64,000 bases of DNA from Pseudomonas tructae (GTDB lineage Bacteria > Pseudomonadota > Gammaproteobacteria > Pseudomonadales > Pseudomonadaceae). Under the pieces are notes generated by a model. That model made no database searches. It was given only the letters and a program-made list of their open reading frames with translations, and had not been told where the DNA came from. The DNA lies in contig NZ_CP035952.1 in the NCBI RefSeq assembly GCF_004214895.1, positions 2,862,501 through 2,926,500 of the forward strand, in the 5' to 3' direction. Shown here piece after piece: positions 17,310 through 26,324 of the stretch (the first letter of the stretch is position 1; each line of letters starts with the position of its first letter). Both the position numbers and the translations under genes were made by a program.

Positions 17310-18709
17310 AAGCCAGGCACAACGGCGAGTTTGCCTATCGGACGGTGTATCGCTACCTGGGCGAGCTGATCGAGCAGATGGCACCGGGCAGCTACAGCAG
17401 GCTGCCGTCATTGCGCGACCTTGCCGAGCGCCTGGACGTGTCGATCTCCACCGTGCAATGCGCCTACTCGATGCTTGAGCATGAAGGGCGGGTGCAGCCG
17501 GTGCCCAAGTCCGGGTACTTCGCCAAGGTGCCGCCCACTCAGGTTGCGCCGAGCAGTGGCGACGATCTGCTCCAGGACCTGCAGCAGCATGCCCGATCGA
17601 CGCGGATGCTGGTGCTTAGTGGCGGGCAGGCGCAAACCCTGAAATCGCTGGAAGCCTCGCTGCTGGGTATCGAACGCCAGTTGCTGCGCCAGTACCCGCG
17701 CTTTGCCGGTGCCCCCCAGCCCTGTGGCGAGCTGGAGCTGCGCACCGTGCTGGCGGCGCGCTACACCCGCTCGGCGCAGCTGTACTGGAGCGCCGAGGAT
17801 GTCTACCTGGCGCCGGATGTGCGAGCGCTGCTGGAGACTACCCTGGCCGCCCTGGACCTGCGCGACAGCGCCGTGCTGGTCGTCACGCCTTGTTCCTGGC
17901 GGCTGTTGCGGGTGTTCCAGGCGGCGCGCCTGCGGGTCATCGAAATGCCGTTGGCGGCTGACGGTGGCCTGGACCTTGCGCGTTTTGCCCAGTTGCTGGC
18001 AACCGAGCCGGTGCGCCTGGCCATGCTCGCCTCACGCTTGAGCGTCCCCCATGGCAGCCTGATGCCCGAGGCGTGTCGCCAGGCCGTGGCCCGGCTGCTG
18101 AACCGGCACGGGGTGTGGCTGCTGGAAAACGACCAGGATGCCGACTTGTGTGTGCACGCGACGCCTGCGCCCTGCTTGCGTGAGCTGGTTGACCCTCGGC
18201 GGGTGATGGTGTTTTCTTCTCTGGAGCGCAGCATCGGTGCCGAAGCGCCCTATGCCTACCTGCTTTCCCGGCACTGGCACGGGCCTTTGCACCGCGAGTT
18301 CCTGTTGCGTGGCTTTGCCTTGCCACCCTTGCGCCAGCAGGCAGTAGCGCGGCTGTACAGCAAGGGCCGCATCGACCTGCACCTGCAGCAGCTACGCGAG
18401 TATTTGCAAGAGCGCCTGAGCCACCTGTACCAGCTGATGCAGTTGCAACTGGGTAGTCAGCTGGCGTTCCAGATGCCCGCAGGGGGTAGCTGCATCTGGG
18501 CGCGGGTGCGTGCTCCGATGGACACCCGGCCACTGTTCCATCGCTTGTTGCAGCAGGGCCTGGTGATTGCCCCGGGCGAGCTGTTCAGCCTGCGCGGCGA
18601 CTTTCACCAGCACCTGCGCCTTGGCTGGCCTGCGGGGCAACAGGATGACCTGCAGTACGGTTTGAGTCTGCTCAGTGATGAGCTGCGCCGTACCCTGCAG
18701 GTTCGTTGA
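17306..18709 (+). CDS. MocR/GntR-type regulator with degenerate aminotransferase domain
   Basis: This 467-residue protein has a GntR winged helix at about 20-80 (LPSLRDLAERLDVSISTVQ) joined to a fold-type I aminotransferase-like domain. In normal MocR proteins the PLP-binding lysine lies in an SK motif before GLRxGY. Here the aligned segment is FSSLERSIGAEAPYAYL, so the lysine appears to be arginine. ENDQDAD replaces the usual EDDYDSE. The domain may therefore no longer form the internal aldimine and may instead sense another ligand. The ATGA overlap couples it to the upstream unknown gene. It converges on chaN with a 12-bp gap. Confidence 0.82.
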   Translation: MKARHNGEFAYRTVYRYLGELIEQMAPGSYSRLPSLRDLAERLDVSISTVQCAYSMLEHEGRVQPVPKSGYFAKVPPTQVAPSSGDDLLQDLQQHARSTRMLVLSGGQAQTLKSLEASLLGIERQLLRQYPRFAGAPQPCGELELRTVLAARYTRSAQLYWSAEDVYLAPDVRALLETTLAALDLRDSAVLVVTPCSWRLLRVFQAARLRVIEMPLAADGGLDLARFAQLLATEPVRLAMLASRLSVPHGSLMPEACRQAVARLLNRHGVWLLENDQDADLCVHATPAPCLRELVDPRRVMVFSSLERSIGAEAPYAYLLSRHWHGPLHREFLLRGFALPPLRQQAVARLYSKGRIDLHLQQLREYLQERLSHLYQLMQLQLGSQLAFQMPAGGSCIWARVRAPMDTRPLFHRLLQQGLVIAPGELFSLRGDFHQHLRLGWPAGQQDDLQYGLSLLSDELRRTLQVR

Positions 18710-18721
18710 CCGGAGAGTCGT

Positions 18722-19606
18722 CTAGCGGCGCAAGCTGGCGCAGTAATCCTGCTCCGCTTGCGCGGCGGTGTACCAGACGAAATCCGCACGCTCGGCAGTC
18801 ACGGTTTTGCCGACCTCGGCCAGAATCAATACGGCGTTACCCTGCGCCGAGCCCAGGTCGTCCAGGTGCAGGGGCACCCCGAGGTCCTTGCGCACATGAA
18901 AGGCCCCGGCCAGCAACAGGACAGGGCCCTGCGCGGCCAGCAGGCGTTCGGCCATGTGCCGGTCGCGTTGCTGCTGCACTGCCAGCATTGCCGGCATTTG
19001 CGCTTCGGGCAGCAGGCCGCAATGGGACTGGCGGATATCGTCGAGCAAGGTGCTTTGTACCTGGCGGGTGGTCGAGGCCTTGCCTTCAAGCACTGGGCGC
19101 TGGGTGTAGATTTGCATGATTTGCGCCCGTTCAAGGTTGGCCGCCAGGAGCGGGTAGGGCTGGCGTAGCGCATAGGTCACCAGCGGCCCGTACAGGCTCC
19201 AGTCCCAGCCGGGTTGCCAGGCCAGCGCCTGGATCAGGTCGTTCGCAGGCGCACCGCCGGCAATTTCGGCGTGCAGCGCATCGATCCTTGGCTGCTGGTC
19301 CGGGGTGAGCATTTCCATCAGCAGGCTGCCTTGCGGACGTTGCTTTGCCAGTTCGCGCAGTAGCCACAGTTGCACGGCATGGTGGTCGGGGTTGTCATGC
19401 TGCTCGCCGACCAGCACCCTGGGTACCCCGGCCAGGCGCTCGACCAATTGCTGCGGGGTGAGGCTGCGGCCGCTGGCCAAGTCGCGGATCACACCAAGGT
19501 CCGGGTGATCGCGCCCTTGCGGCGCAATCGGCGCCGGTGGTGGCAGTACCTGATGGGATTGGCAGGCCGCCAGCAGGCCGATCAGGCAGAGCAACAGAAT
19601 GCGCAT
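18722..19606 (-). CDS. chaN: ChaN-family haem-binding lipoprotein
   Basis: This 294-residue protein has a lipoprotein signal (lipobox LAAC near residue 15) and the ChaN/EreA-like core: LVGEQHDNPDHHAVQ near 65-80 and LLLAGAFHVRKD late in the chain. ChaN-type lipoproteins (PhuW in P. aeruginosa) bind haem in the periplasm or outer membrane and are usually tied to iron acquisition. Here it stands alone, divergent from the FAN1-type nuclease gene and convergent with the MocR-like gene. It may share the SOS-box region with the divergent operon, but the box is closer to that operon. Confidence 0.85.
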   Translation of the reverse strand: MRILLLCLIGLLAACQSHQVLPPPAPIAPQGRDHPDLGVIRDLASGRSLTPQQLVERLAGVPRVLVGEQHDNPDHHAVQLWLLRELAKQRPQGSLLMEMLTPDQQPRIDALHAEIAGGAPANDLIQALAWQPGWDWSLYGPLVTYALRQPYPLLAANLERAQIMQIYTQRPVLEGKASTTRQVQSTLLDDIRQSHCGLLPEAQMPAMLAVQQQRDRHMAERLLAAQGPVLLLAGAFHVRKDLGVPLHLDDLGSAQGNAVLILAEVGKTVTAERADFVWYTAAQAEQDYCASLRR

Positions 19607-19678
19607 CGAGGTTCCTTGATGTCAGGTGGCAGGCTCGCAGGGTACGTTGGTCGCCCACAGGTTGCCAGGATGGCGTCT

Positions 19679-19694
19679 CTGTATGTATAACCAG
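19679..19694 (+). promoter_or_regulatory. near-consensus LexA box upstream of FAN1-helicase operon
   Basis: CTGT-ATGTATAA-CCAG followed by TA differs from CTGT-N8-ACAG at one position, the same change found in the E. coli uvrB operator. It lies 29 bp before the GTG start of the nuclease gene, where it would cover the promoter. Confidence 0.6.
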
Positions 19695-19722
19695 TACTCC
19701 TGTTGCTAGCGCCTATAAACCC

Positions 19723-21366
19723 GTGATCGCCCATTCCGTCGACGAGCCGTTCTATTACCTGCACAACTTCCAGCAAGTGCTTGGCTGGATCGAGCTGCGC
19801 TACGCCGACCTGCTCGACGCGCAAGAGCGGGCGTTCATTCAGCAGTTCCGCCAGCAGCCCCGGGCTGCGCAGGCCTTGCTGGTGCGTATGGTGATGCGCA
19901 AGGGTCTGCTGTTTCGCCCGAGCAAGCTGGTGTATGCCGAAATCGGCTCACCCCGGGCGGCGCTTGAGCCGCTCCTGGCCATGGGCTGGGTCGTGGATGA
20001 CAGCCCGCTGAGCCTTGAGCAATTGTTTGACCTGCTGCGCAAGGATGAGCTGGCCACAGGTTTTGGCCCGTTGCTGAGCCGCCCACGGGCCACCAAAAGC
20101 GAGTTGCTGGCGCAGTTGCAGGCCCTTGAGTTGCCGCCTCGGCCTTTGCATGAATGGCTGCCGGGTTTTGCCGAGCCGGTTATCGAGTTGCGCTTGCAGG
20201 CACTGTGCGACCGCCTGCGGTTGTTGTTTTTCGGCAACTTGTATCAGGACTGGTCAGAGTTCGTGCTGGCCGACCTTGGCCTGATGCGCTATGAACAGGT
20301 GGCCTTCAGCGACGATTCCCGGGCGCTGCGCCAGCGCTCCGACATCGATGTGGCGTTGGCTCTGCATCAGTGCGGCGAATGGCTTGAACAGGGCGCTGCC
20401 CTGGAACAGGTGGTGGCTCAGGTCCAAGCCCTGGACAGCGACAACCCCTGGCTGCAGCGGCGGCGTTCACGCCTTCTGTACCAGCTCGGCCAGCACAGCG
20501 AGCGCCTGGCGGACTGGCCATTGGCGCTGCGCATCTACCCGCGCAGCCAGCACCCGCAAGCACGGATTCGCCACATTCGTGTGCTCGAACGCAGCGAGCA
20601 ATGGCCGGCGGCCTTCGCGCTGGCCTCGCAAGTGGCCCTTCAACCGGCCAACGCAGTCGAGGTGCAGGCCCTGGCGCGGATCTTGCCGCGATTGCAGCGC
20701 AAGCTCGGCGGCCCGCCGCAGCCACGGCGGGCCAAGCCCAAGGTCAGCCTGATCGACCTGACGCTGCCTGCACAATGGGCGGCCATGGGGGTGGAGCAGG
20801 CGGTGCAGCAGCACCTGGAGCAGGACGGCGGGCATGTGCACTATGTCGAGAACACGCTGTTCAACAGCCTGTTCGGCCTGCTGTGCTGGGAAGCGATATT
20901 TGCGCCGTTGCCCGGCGCCTTCTTCCACCCGTTCCAGAGTGCGCCACAGGACCTGCACGACGCCGAGTTTCACCCGCGCCGACGTGAGCTGTTCGCGCAG
21001 TGCCTCGGGCAACTGGATGATGGGCGCTACCGGCAGACCATACGCAGTCATTTCCTCAGCAAGCAGGGCCTGCAATCACCTTTCGTTTACTGGCAGGTGC
21101 TCAGCGAAACGCTGCTTGAGCAGGCCCTGGCTTGCCTACCGGCAGCGCACCTGAAACGCTGCTTTGAACGCCTGCTCGAGGATCTGCAGGGCAACCGTTC
21201 AGGCATGCCCGACCTGATCCAGTTCTGGCCTGAGCAGCAGCGCTACCGCATGATCGAAGTCAAGGGCCCGGGCGACCGTCTGCAAGACAGCCAGCTGCGC
21301 TGGATCGAATTCTGCGCCGAACACGGCCTGCCGGTCGACGTCTGCCATGTGCAGTGGTCAACATGA
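19723..21366 (+). CDS. FAN1-type VRR-NUC structure-specific nuclease
   Basis: From GTG 19723 the product has 547 residues. The C-terminal VRR-NUC domain (about 450-547) shows RSGMPDL near 493-498 and EVKGPGD near 512-518, the PD...ExK catalytic site of FAN1. The N-terminal part has the SAP-like and helical architecture of bacterial FAN1 (PFYYLHNFQQVLGWIE near the start). FAN1 unhooks DNA interstrand crosslinks by cutting 5' flaps. No convincing ribosome site is seen at the GTG, and longer in-frame starts up to 19537 run through the divergent chaN gene, so the start is uncertain. The stop overlaps the start of the next gene (ATGA), making a nuclease-helicase operon, probably SOS-controlled. 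Confidence 0.87.
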   Translation: MIAHSVDEPFYYLHNFQQVLGWIELRYADLLDAQERAFIQQFRQQPRAAQALLVRMVMRKGLLFRPSKLVYAEIGSPRAALEPLLAMGWVVDDSPLSLEQLFDLLRKDELATGFGPLLSRPRATKSELLAQLQALELPPRPLHEWLPGFAEPVIELRLQALCDRLRLLFFGNLYQDWSEFVLADLGLMRYEQVAFSDDSRALRQRSDIDVALALHQCGEWLEQGAALEQVVAQVQALDSDNPWLQRRRSRLLYQLGQHSERLADWPLALRIYPRSQHPQARIRHIRVLERSEQWPAAFALASQVALQPANAVEVQALARILPRLQRKLGGPPQPRRAKPKVSLIDLTLPAQWAAMGVEQAVQQHLEQDGGHVHYVENTLFNSLFGLLCWEAIFAPLPGAFFHPFQSAPQDLHDAEFHPRRRELFAQCLGQLDDGRYRQTIRSHFLSKQGLQSPFVYWQVLSETLLEQALACLPAAHLKRCFERLLEDLQGNRSGMPDLIQFWPEQQRYRMIEVKGPGDRLQDSQLRWIEFCAEHGLPVDVCHVQWST

Positions 21367-23624
21367 ACTACAGCGTGGCGGTTCGGGCGTTGTGCGAGTT
21401 CAGCGCCAAGGTCGGTGATCTGGACCTGCGTTTCACCCCGTCGCCCACCGCCCAGGAGGGCATCAGCGGCCATCGACGGGTCATGGCCGGGCGCGGCGAG
21501 GGTTATGAAACGGAAGTCAGCCTGGAGGGGCATTACGCCACGCTGCAGGTGCGTGGCCGCGCCGATGGCTATGATCCGCAGCTCAATCGCCTGGAAGAAA
21601 TCAAGACCTACCGTGGCGACCTGGCCCGCCAGCCCGCCAACCATCGCCAGCTGCATTGGGCCCAGGCCCAGGTGTACGGCTGGTTGCTGTGCCAGCAGCG
21701 CAAGCTTTCGCACCTGCGCCTGGCGCTGGTCTACCTGAATGTCGACAACGACGAACAGACGCTGATTGAAGCGCGTTGGAGCGCCGAGGCGCTGGAGCAG
21801 TTTTTCAATACGCAATGCGCACTCTTTCTGCTCTGGGCCGAGCAGCAGTTGCAGCGCCAGGCCTTGCGTGACCAGGGTTTACAGGCCCTGGCATTCCCCC
21901 ATGGGCAGTTTCGCCAGGGCCAGCGCGAGCTGGCCGAAACCGTGTACAAGGCGGTCAGCACCGGGCGTTGCCTGATGGCCCAGGCCACCACCGGCATCGG
22001 CAAGACCCTCGGTACCCTGTTCCCGCTGCTCAAGGCCATAGTCCCACAGCAACTGGACAAGATTTTCTTCCTGAGCGCCAAGACCCCTGGGCGTGCCCTG
22101 GCCCTGGAGGCGCTGCAGCAGGTGATGGCCACGGGCACCCAGGGCGCGCTGCGCAGCCTGGAACTGGTTGCCCGTGACAAGTCCTGTGAATACCCGGGCA
22201 CGGCCTGTCATGGCGACGCCTGTCCGCTGGCCAAGGGCTTTTACGACCGACTGCCCGCAGCACGCCAGTCCGCCCAGGCGATGGCAGTGCTCGACAAGGC
22301 CGCCTTGCGCGAAGTGGCTCTGGCCCATCAGGTCTGCCCGTATTACCTGGGCCAGGAAATGGCCCGTTGGGTCGATGTGCTGGTGGCCGACTACAACTAC
22401 TACTTTGATCAGAGCGCCTTGCTCTATGGCCTGGCCCAGGCCAACCAGTGGCGCCTGGCCGTGCTGGTGGACGAAGCTCACAACCTGGTCGAGCGGGCCC
22501 GGCAGATGTACAGCGCAAGCCTCGACCAGGGCCAGTTGCTGGCCTTGCGCAAGCTCAAGCCGGCGGGCCTGGTCAGCGCCCTGGAGCGCCTGAACCGCCA
22601 GTGGAACGCCCTGCACAAAGATCAAATTGCGCCGTACCGGGTGGTCGAAGGTTTGCCTGAAGCCCTGCTCAAGGCCCTTCAGCACTGTGTTTCTGTGATC
22701 CAGGAGCAGCTCAACCAGGCGCCGACCGGCATTGATCCTGCGGTGTTGCAGTTCTTCTTTCAGGCATTGCAGTTCATCCGGGTCAGCGACCTGTTCGATG
22801 AGCATTTTCTGTTCGATATCAGCACACGCCCGGGCCCGGGCAAGCGGGCCTTGTCGACCCTGTGCCTGCGCAATGTGGTGCCGGCGGCGCTGATCGGCCC
22901 GCGCATGAGCGCCGCGCGCAGTGTCACGCTGTTCTCCGCCACCCTCAGCCCGCAACGCTACTATACCGACCTGCTGGGTATGCCAGCCGACACGGCGTGG
23001 CTTGAGGTCGCGTCGCCTTTTGCCGCCGAGCAACTGCAAGTGCGGCTGGTCAGCAGTGTCTCGACCCGTTACCAGCATCGCGAAGCGTCCCTGGCACCGA
23101 TTGTCGAGCTGATTGCCGAGCAATTTGGCCGCGTGCCGGGCAACTACCTGGCGTTCTTCAGCAGCTTTGAATACCTGCAACAGGTCTCGAACCTGTTGGA
23201 ATCGCGTTATCCGGCTATTGAGCAATGGCGTCAGGCGCCAGGCATGGATGAAAGTCAGCGTCAGGGCTTTCTTGAACGATTCGTTGCCAACGGGCAGGGC
23301 GTGGGTTTTGCCGTGCTCGGCGGCGCCTTTGCCGAGGGTATCGACTTGCCCGGCACGCGCTTGATCGGTGCCTTTGTCGCCACCCTCGGGCTGCCCCAGG
23401 TCAACCCGGTCAACGAGCAGATCAAGCTGCGCATGGCCAGGCTGTTCAGCGCAGGTTTCGACTACACCTACCTGTATCCCGGGGTGCAGAAAGTCATCCA
23501 GGCGGCAGGCCGGGTGATCCGTGGTACCCAGGACCGGGGCACGCTGTTGCTGATCGATGAGCGTTTTGCCGAGGCCCGTGTACAGCGCATGTTTCCGGCC
23601 TGGTGGGCGCCGCAGCAGAAATAA
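21363..23624 (+). CDS. nuclease-XPD/DinG helicase fusion with Fe-S cluster
   Basis: This 753-residue protein starts with a Cas4/RecB-like PD-(D/E)XK domain: GRADGY around D68, EEIKTY at 78-83, and an HWAQAQVYGWLL helix at 98-109. The SF2 XPD/DinG helicase follows, with Walker A ATTGIGKT at 208-215, four cysteines (275, 282, 287, 325) that would hold a 4Fe-4S cluster, DEAH at 370-373, and a late QAAGRVIRG motif. Such 5'-3' helicases unwind forked or R-loop DNA. Coupling to the FAN1-type gene suggests that the two process crosslinks or stalled forks together. The domain calls are clear, but the joint substrate is inferred. Confidence 0.88.
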   Translation: MNYSVAVRALCEFSAKVGDLDLRFTPSPTAQEGISGHRRVMAGRGEGYETEVSLEGHYATLQVRGRADGYDPQLNRLEEIKTYRGDLARQPANHRQLHWAQAQVYGWLLCQQRKLSHLRLALVYLNVDNDEQTLIEARWSAEALEQFFNTQCALFLLWAEQQLQRQALRDQGLQALAFPHGQFRQGQRELAETVYKAVSTGRCLMAQATTGIGKTLGTLFPLLKAIVPQQLDKIFFLSAKTPGRALALEALQQVMATGTQGALRSLELVARDKSCEYPGTACHGDACPLAKGFYDRLPAARQSAQAMAVLDKAALREVALAHQVCPYYLGQEMARWVDVLVADYNYYFDQSALLYGLAQANQWRLAVLVDEAHNLVERARQMYSASLDQGQLLALRKLKPAGLVSALERLNRQWNALHKDQIAPYRVVEGLPEALLKALQHCVSVIQEQLNQAPTGIDPAVLQFFFQALQFIRVSDLFDEHFLFDISTRPGPGKRALSTLCLRNVVPAALIGPRMSAARSVTLFSATLSPQRYYTDLLGMPADTAWLEVASPFAAEQLQVRLVSSVSTRYQHREASLAPIVELIAEQFGRVPGNYLAFFSSFEYLQQVSNLLESRYPAIEQWRQAPGMDESQRQGFLERFVANGQGVGFAVLGGAFAEGIDLPGTRLIGAFVATLGLPQVNPVNEQIKLRMARLFSAGFDYTYLYPGVQKVIQAAGRVIRGTQDRGTLLLIDERFAEARVQRMFPAWWAPQQK

Positions 23625-23719
23625 TCACGGCGTTGGGGATAGCGGCGGTCGCTTGCTGGTCAAACTGCCAGTAAACTGCGTGCTTTTATCACCCCGAACA
23701 TCCTTTTTTGAGGTTTTGC

Positions 23720-25357
23720 ATGAAGCTCAGTCCTTTGGCGGGCAAACTGGCCCCGGCCTCCGTGCTGGTGGATATCCCGAAATTGTTGACCGCCTATTAC
23801 ACTGGCCAGCCTGACGCCAGCATTGCCACCCAGCGCGTTGCCTTCGGCACCTCCGGGCACCGCGGCAGCTCCCTGGACCTGAGCTTCAACGAGCACCACG
23901 TGCTGGCCATCACCCAGGCCATCTGCCTGTACCGCCAGAGCAAGGGTATCAATGGCCCGTTGTTCATCGGCGCCGACACCCACGCGCTGTCGACCCCCGC
24001 AGCGGCCAGCGCCCTGCAGGTGCTGGCGGCCAACGGTATTGAGGTGATGCTGTCCAAGGATGACGAGTACACCCCGACCCCGGCAGTGTCCCACGCCATC
24101 ATCTGCTACAACCGCGGGCGCAGCAGCGGCCTGGCCGACGGCATCGTCATCACCCCGTCGCACAACCCGCCGCAAAGCGGTGGCTTCAAGTACAACCCGC
24201 CCAACGGCGGCCCTGCCGACAGCGACGTCACCAAGTGGATCGAGGCCAAGGCCAACGAACTGCTGGCGGCGGGCCTTGATGGTGTCAAACAGATTGCCCA
24301 TGAGCAGGCGCTGGCGGCCAGCACCACCCACCGGCATGACTACCTGGGCAACTATGTTGCCGACCTGGAAAACGTCATCGACTTCGACGTTATCCGCAGC
24401 GCCAACCTGCGCCTGGGCGTCGATCCGCTGGGCGGGGCAGGGGTGCGTTACTGGTCGGCGATTGCCAAGCACTACAAGCTGAACCTGGAAGTGGTCAACA
24501 CCGAGGTCGACCCGACCTTCCGCTTCATGTCGGTCGACTGGGACGGGCAGATCCGCATGGACCCATCCTCGCCCTACGCCATGCAGGGCCTGATCGGCCT
24601 GCGCGAGCGTTTTGACGTGGCCTTTGCCTGCGATCCGGACCACGACCGTCACGGTATCGTCACCCCGAATGGCCTGTTGGCACCGAACAACTACCTGGCA
24701 GTGGCCATCGACTATCTGTACCAACACCGCCCACAGTGGCGCAGCGATGCCGCCGTGGGCAAGACGGTGGTCAGCAGCGGCCTGATCGACCGGGTGACGG
24801 CGGCTCTGGGGCGGCGTCTGTATGAGGTGCCGGTGGGCTTCAAGTTCTTCGCCGACGGCCTGTTCGATGGCTCTCTGGGCTTTGGTGGCGAGGAAAGTGC
24901 CGGTGCGTCGTTCCTGCGCAAGGACGGCAGCGTCTGGACCACCGACAAGGACGGCCTGATTCCGGCGCTGCTGGCGGCGGAAATCACCGCCCGCACTGGT
25001 CGTGATCCGAGCCAGGCCTATGCCGAGCTGACTGCCAAGCTGGGCGAGCCGTTTGCCACCCGCGTCGAGGCCAGGGCCAACCCGCAGCAAAAGGCCCTGC
25101 TGAGCAAGCTGGCACCCGAGCAGGTCAAGTCGACCACGCTTGCCGGTGAGCCGATCGAGCAGATCCTCAGCCATGCGCCGGGCAACAACCAGGCCATTGG
25201 TGGCCTCAAGGTCATGACCGCCAACGGCTGGTTCGCCGCGCGGCCGTCGGGTACCGAGGATATCTACAAAATCTACGCCGAAAGCTTTATCGATGAAGCG
25301 CATCTGCAGCGCCTTGTGGCAGAGGCCCAGGAACTGGTGGATGCGGCGATTGCCTGA
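23720..25357 (+). CDS. pgm: alpha-D-glucose phosphoglucomutase
   Basis: The 545-residue phosphohexomutase interconverts glucose-1-phosphate and glucose-6-phosphate, feeding glycogen/trehalose and UDP-glucose synthesis. The catalytic phosphoserine motif is TPSHNPPQ (about 145-152). The metal loop is DPDHDRHG (about 304-311), the sugar loop is GEESAG (about 394-399), and the phosphate-binding end is RPSGTED. The start at 23720 has TGAGG seven bases upstream. It stands alone, with a REP pair between it and the convergent pirin gene. Confidence 0.95.
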   Translation: MKLSPLAGKLAPASVLVDIPKLLTAYYTGQPDASIATQRVAFGTSGHRGSSLDLSFNEHHVLAITQAICLYRQSKGINGPLFIGADTHALSTPAAASALQVLAANGIEVMLSKDDEYTPTPAVSHAIICYNRGRSSGLADGIVITPSHNPPQSGGFKYNPPNGGPADSDVTKWIEAKANELLAAGLDGVKQIAHEQALAASTTHRHDYLGNYVADLENVIDFDVIRSANLRLGVDPLGGAGVRYWSAIAKHYKLNLEVVNTEVDPTFRFMSVDWDGQIRMDPSSPYAMQGLIGLRERFDVAFACDPDHDRHGIVTPNGLLAPNNYLAVAIDYLYQHRPQWRSDAAVGKTVVSSGLIDRVTAALGRRLYEVPVGFKFFADGLFDGSLGFGGEESAGASFLRKDGSVWTTDKDGLIPALLAAEITARTGRDPSQAYAELTAKLGEPFATRVEARANPQQKALLSKLAPEQVKSTTLAGEPIEQILSHAPGNNQAIGGLKVMTANGWFAARPSGTEDIYKIYAESFIDEAHLQRLVAEAQELVDAAIA

Positions 25358-25367
25358 TCGCTGAAAG

Positions 25368-25433
25368 CATCGCGGGGCAAGCCCGCTCCCACAGGTAGTT
25401 GCTAACCTGTGGGAGCGGGCTTGCCCCGCGATG
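25368..25433. repeat. inverted REP pair between pgm and pirin genes
   Basis: CATCGCGGGGCAAGCCCGCT and its near-perfect complement are separated by a short loop with CCCACAGGT/ACCTGTGGG arms. They sit between two convergent genes, where they can act as a bidirectional terminator. Confidence 0.88.
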
Positions 25434-25437
25434 AAGT

Positions 25438-26136
25438 TCACGCTACATCGACCAGCACCACCTCGCTGTCCTGCACCGCCGTCACCCTGAGCACCTGCTC
25501 ATCCTCGATCGCCACCCCGTCCCGGGCTTCGGCGCGCAAGCCGTTGACTTCAACCAGCCCTTTGGCCGGCACCAGGTAGCCGCGGCGTCCGGCTGTGAAG
25601 CGGTACTCGGCGGTTTCCCCGGCGCGCAAGGTCGCCGCCAGCAGCCGTGCATCGGCACGGATCTGCAAGGCATCCTCATCGCCTTCACGGCCGCTGGCCA
25701 AGGTCACGAAGCCTTCGCCGCGATTACCCGTGGGGAAGGGGCGGGTTCCCCAGGAGGGCGCCTGGCCAACACGCTCAGGAATGATCCAGATCTGGAAGAT
25801 GCGCGTATCGACCTTTTCCAGATTGTACTCACTGTGGGTGATGCCGGTGCCGGCACTCATCACTTGGACGTCACCGGCTTCAGTACGGCCCTTGTTACCA
25901 AGGTTGTCCTGATGGCTGATGGCGCCTTCACGCACATAGGTGATGATTTCCATGTCGCGGTGCGGATGCGGCGCGAAGCCACTGCCGGCGGCAATCAGGT
26001 CATCGTTCCAGACCCGCAGATTGCCCCAGTGCATGCGCGCCGGGTCATGGTATTGGGCAAACGAGAAGTGGTGGTGGGCATCGAGCCAGCCGTGATTGGC
26101 GTGGCCAAGGCTGTTGAAGGGGCGCAGTTGCAGCAT
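25438..26136 (-). CDS. pirin-family bicupin (YhhW-like)
   Basis: This 232-residue protein has the pirin double-cupin pattern. The N-terminal cupin has the metal ligands in HPHRDMEIIT and GTGITHSE, and the second cupin is poorly conserved. YhhW-type pirins have quercetin 2,3-dioxygenase activity in vitro and may buffer redox stress. The ATG at 26136 has GAGGA eight bases upstream; the frame is open 15 codons further without a ribosome site. It is divergent from the UvrD-like helicase gene across an AT-rich palindrome. Confidence 0.88.
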   Translation of the reverse strand: MLQLRPFNSLGHANHGWLDAHHHFSFAQYHDPARMHWGNLRVWNDDLIAAGSGFAPHPHRDMEIITYVREGAISHQDNLGNKGRTEAGDVQVMSAGTGITHSEYNLEKVDTRIFQIWIIPERVGQAPSWGTRPFPTGNRGEGFVTLASGREGDEDALQIRADARLLAATLRAGETAEYRFTAGRRGYLVPAKGLVEVNGLRAEARDGVAIEDEQVLRVTAVQDSEVVLVDVA

Positions 26137-26223
26137 GATGGCTGTCCTCGACAGTGAGTGGATGGGCAAATGATCCCTCAAGCACTGATCGAAAATAAGC
26201 GTAAATTTCGACTGATTTTGATC

Positions 26224-26241
26224 ATATATATCGATATATAT
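26224..26241. promoter_or_regulatory. 18-bp AT-rich palindrome
   Basis: ATATATATC/GATATATAT is a perfect 18-bp palindrome in the pirin-helicase intergenic region, about 90-100 bp from each start. In a GC-rich genome this stands out as a probable operator or promoter core. Confidence 0.45.
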
Positions 26242-26324
26242 AGCTAGGGTAGTTTGTGCGCTTCATCGCCTAATTGACTGATCTGCAAGCAATCGGCTGG
26301 TGATTTTCAACCGATGGAGCGAAC

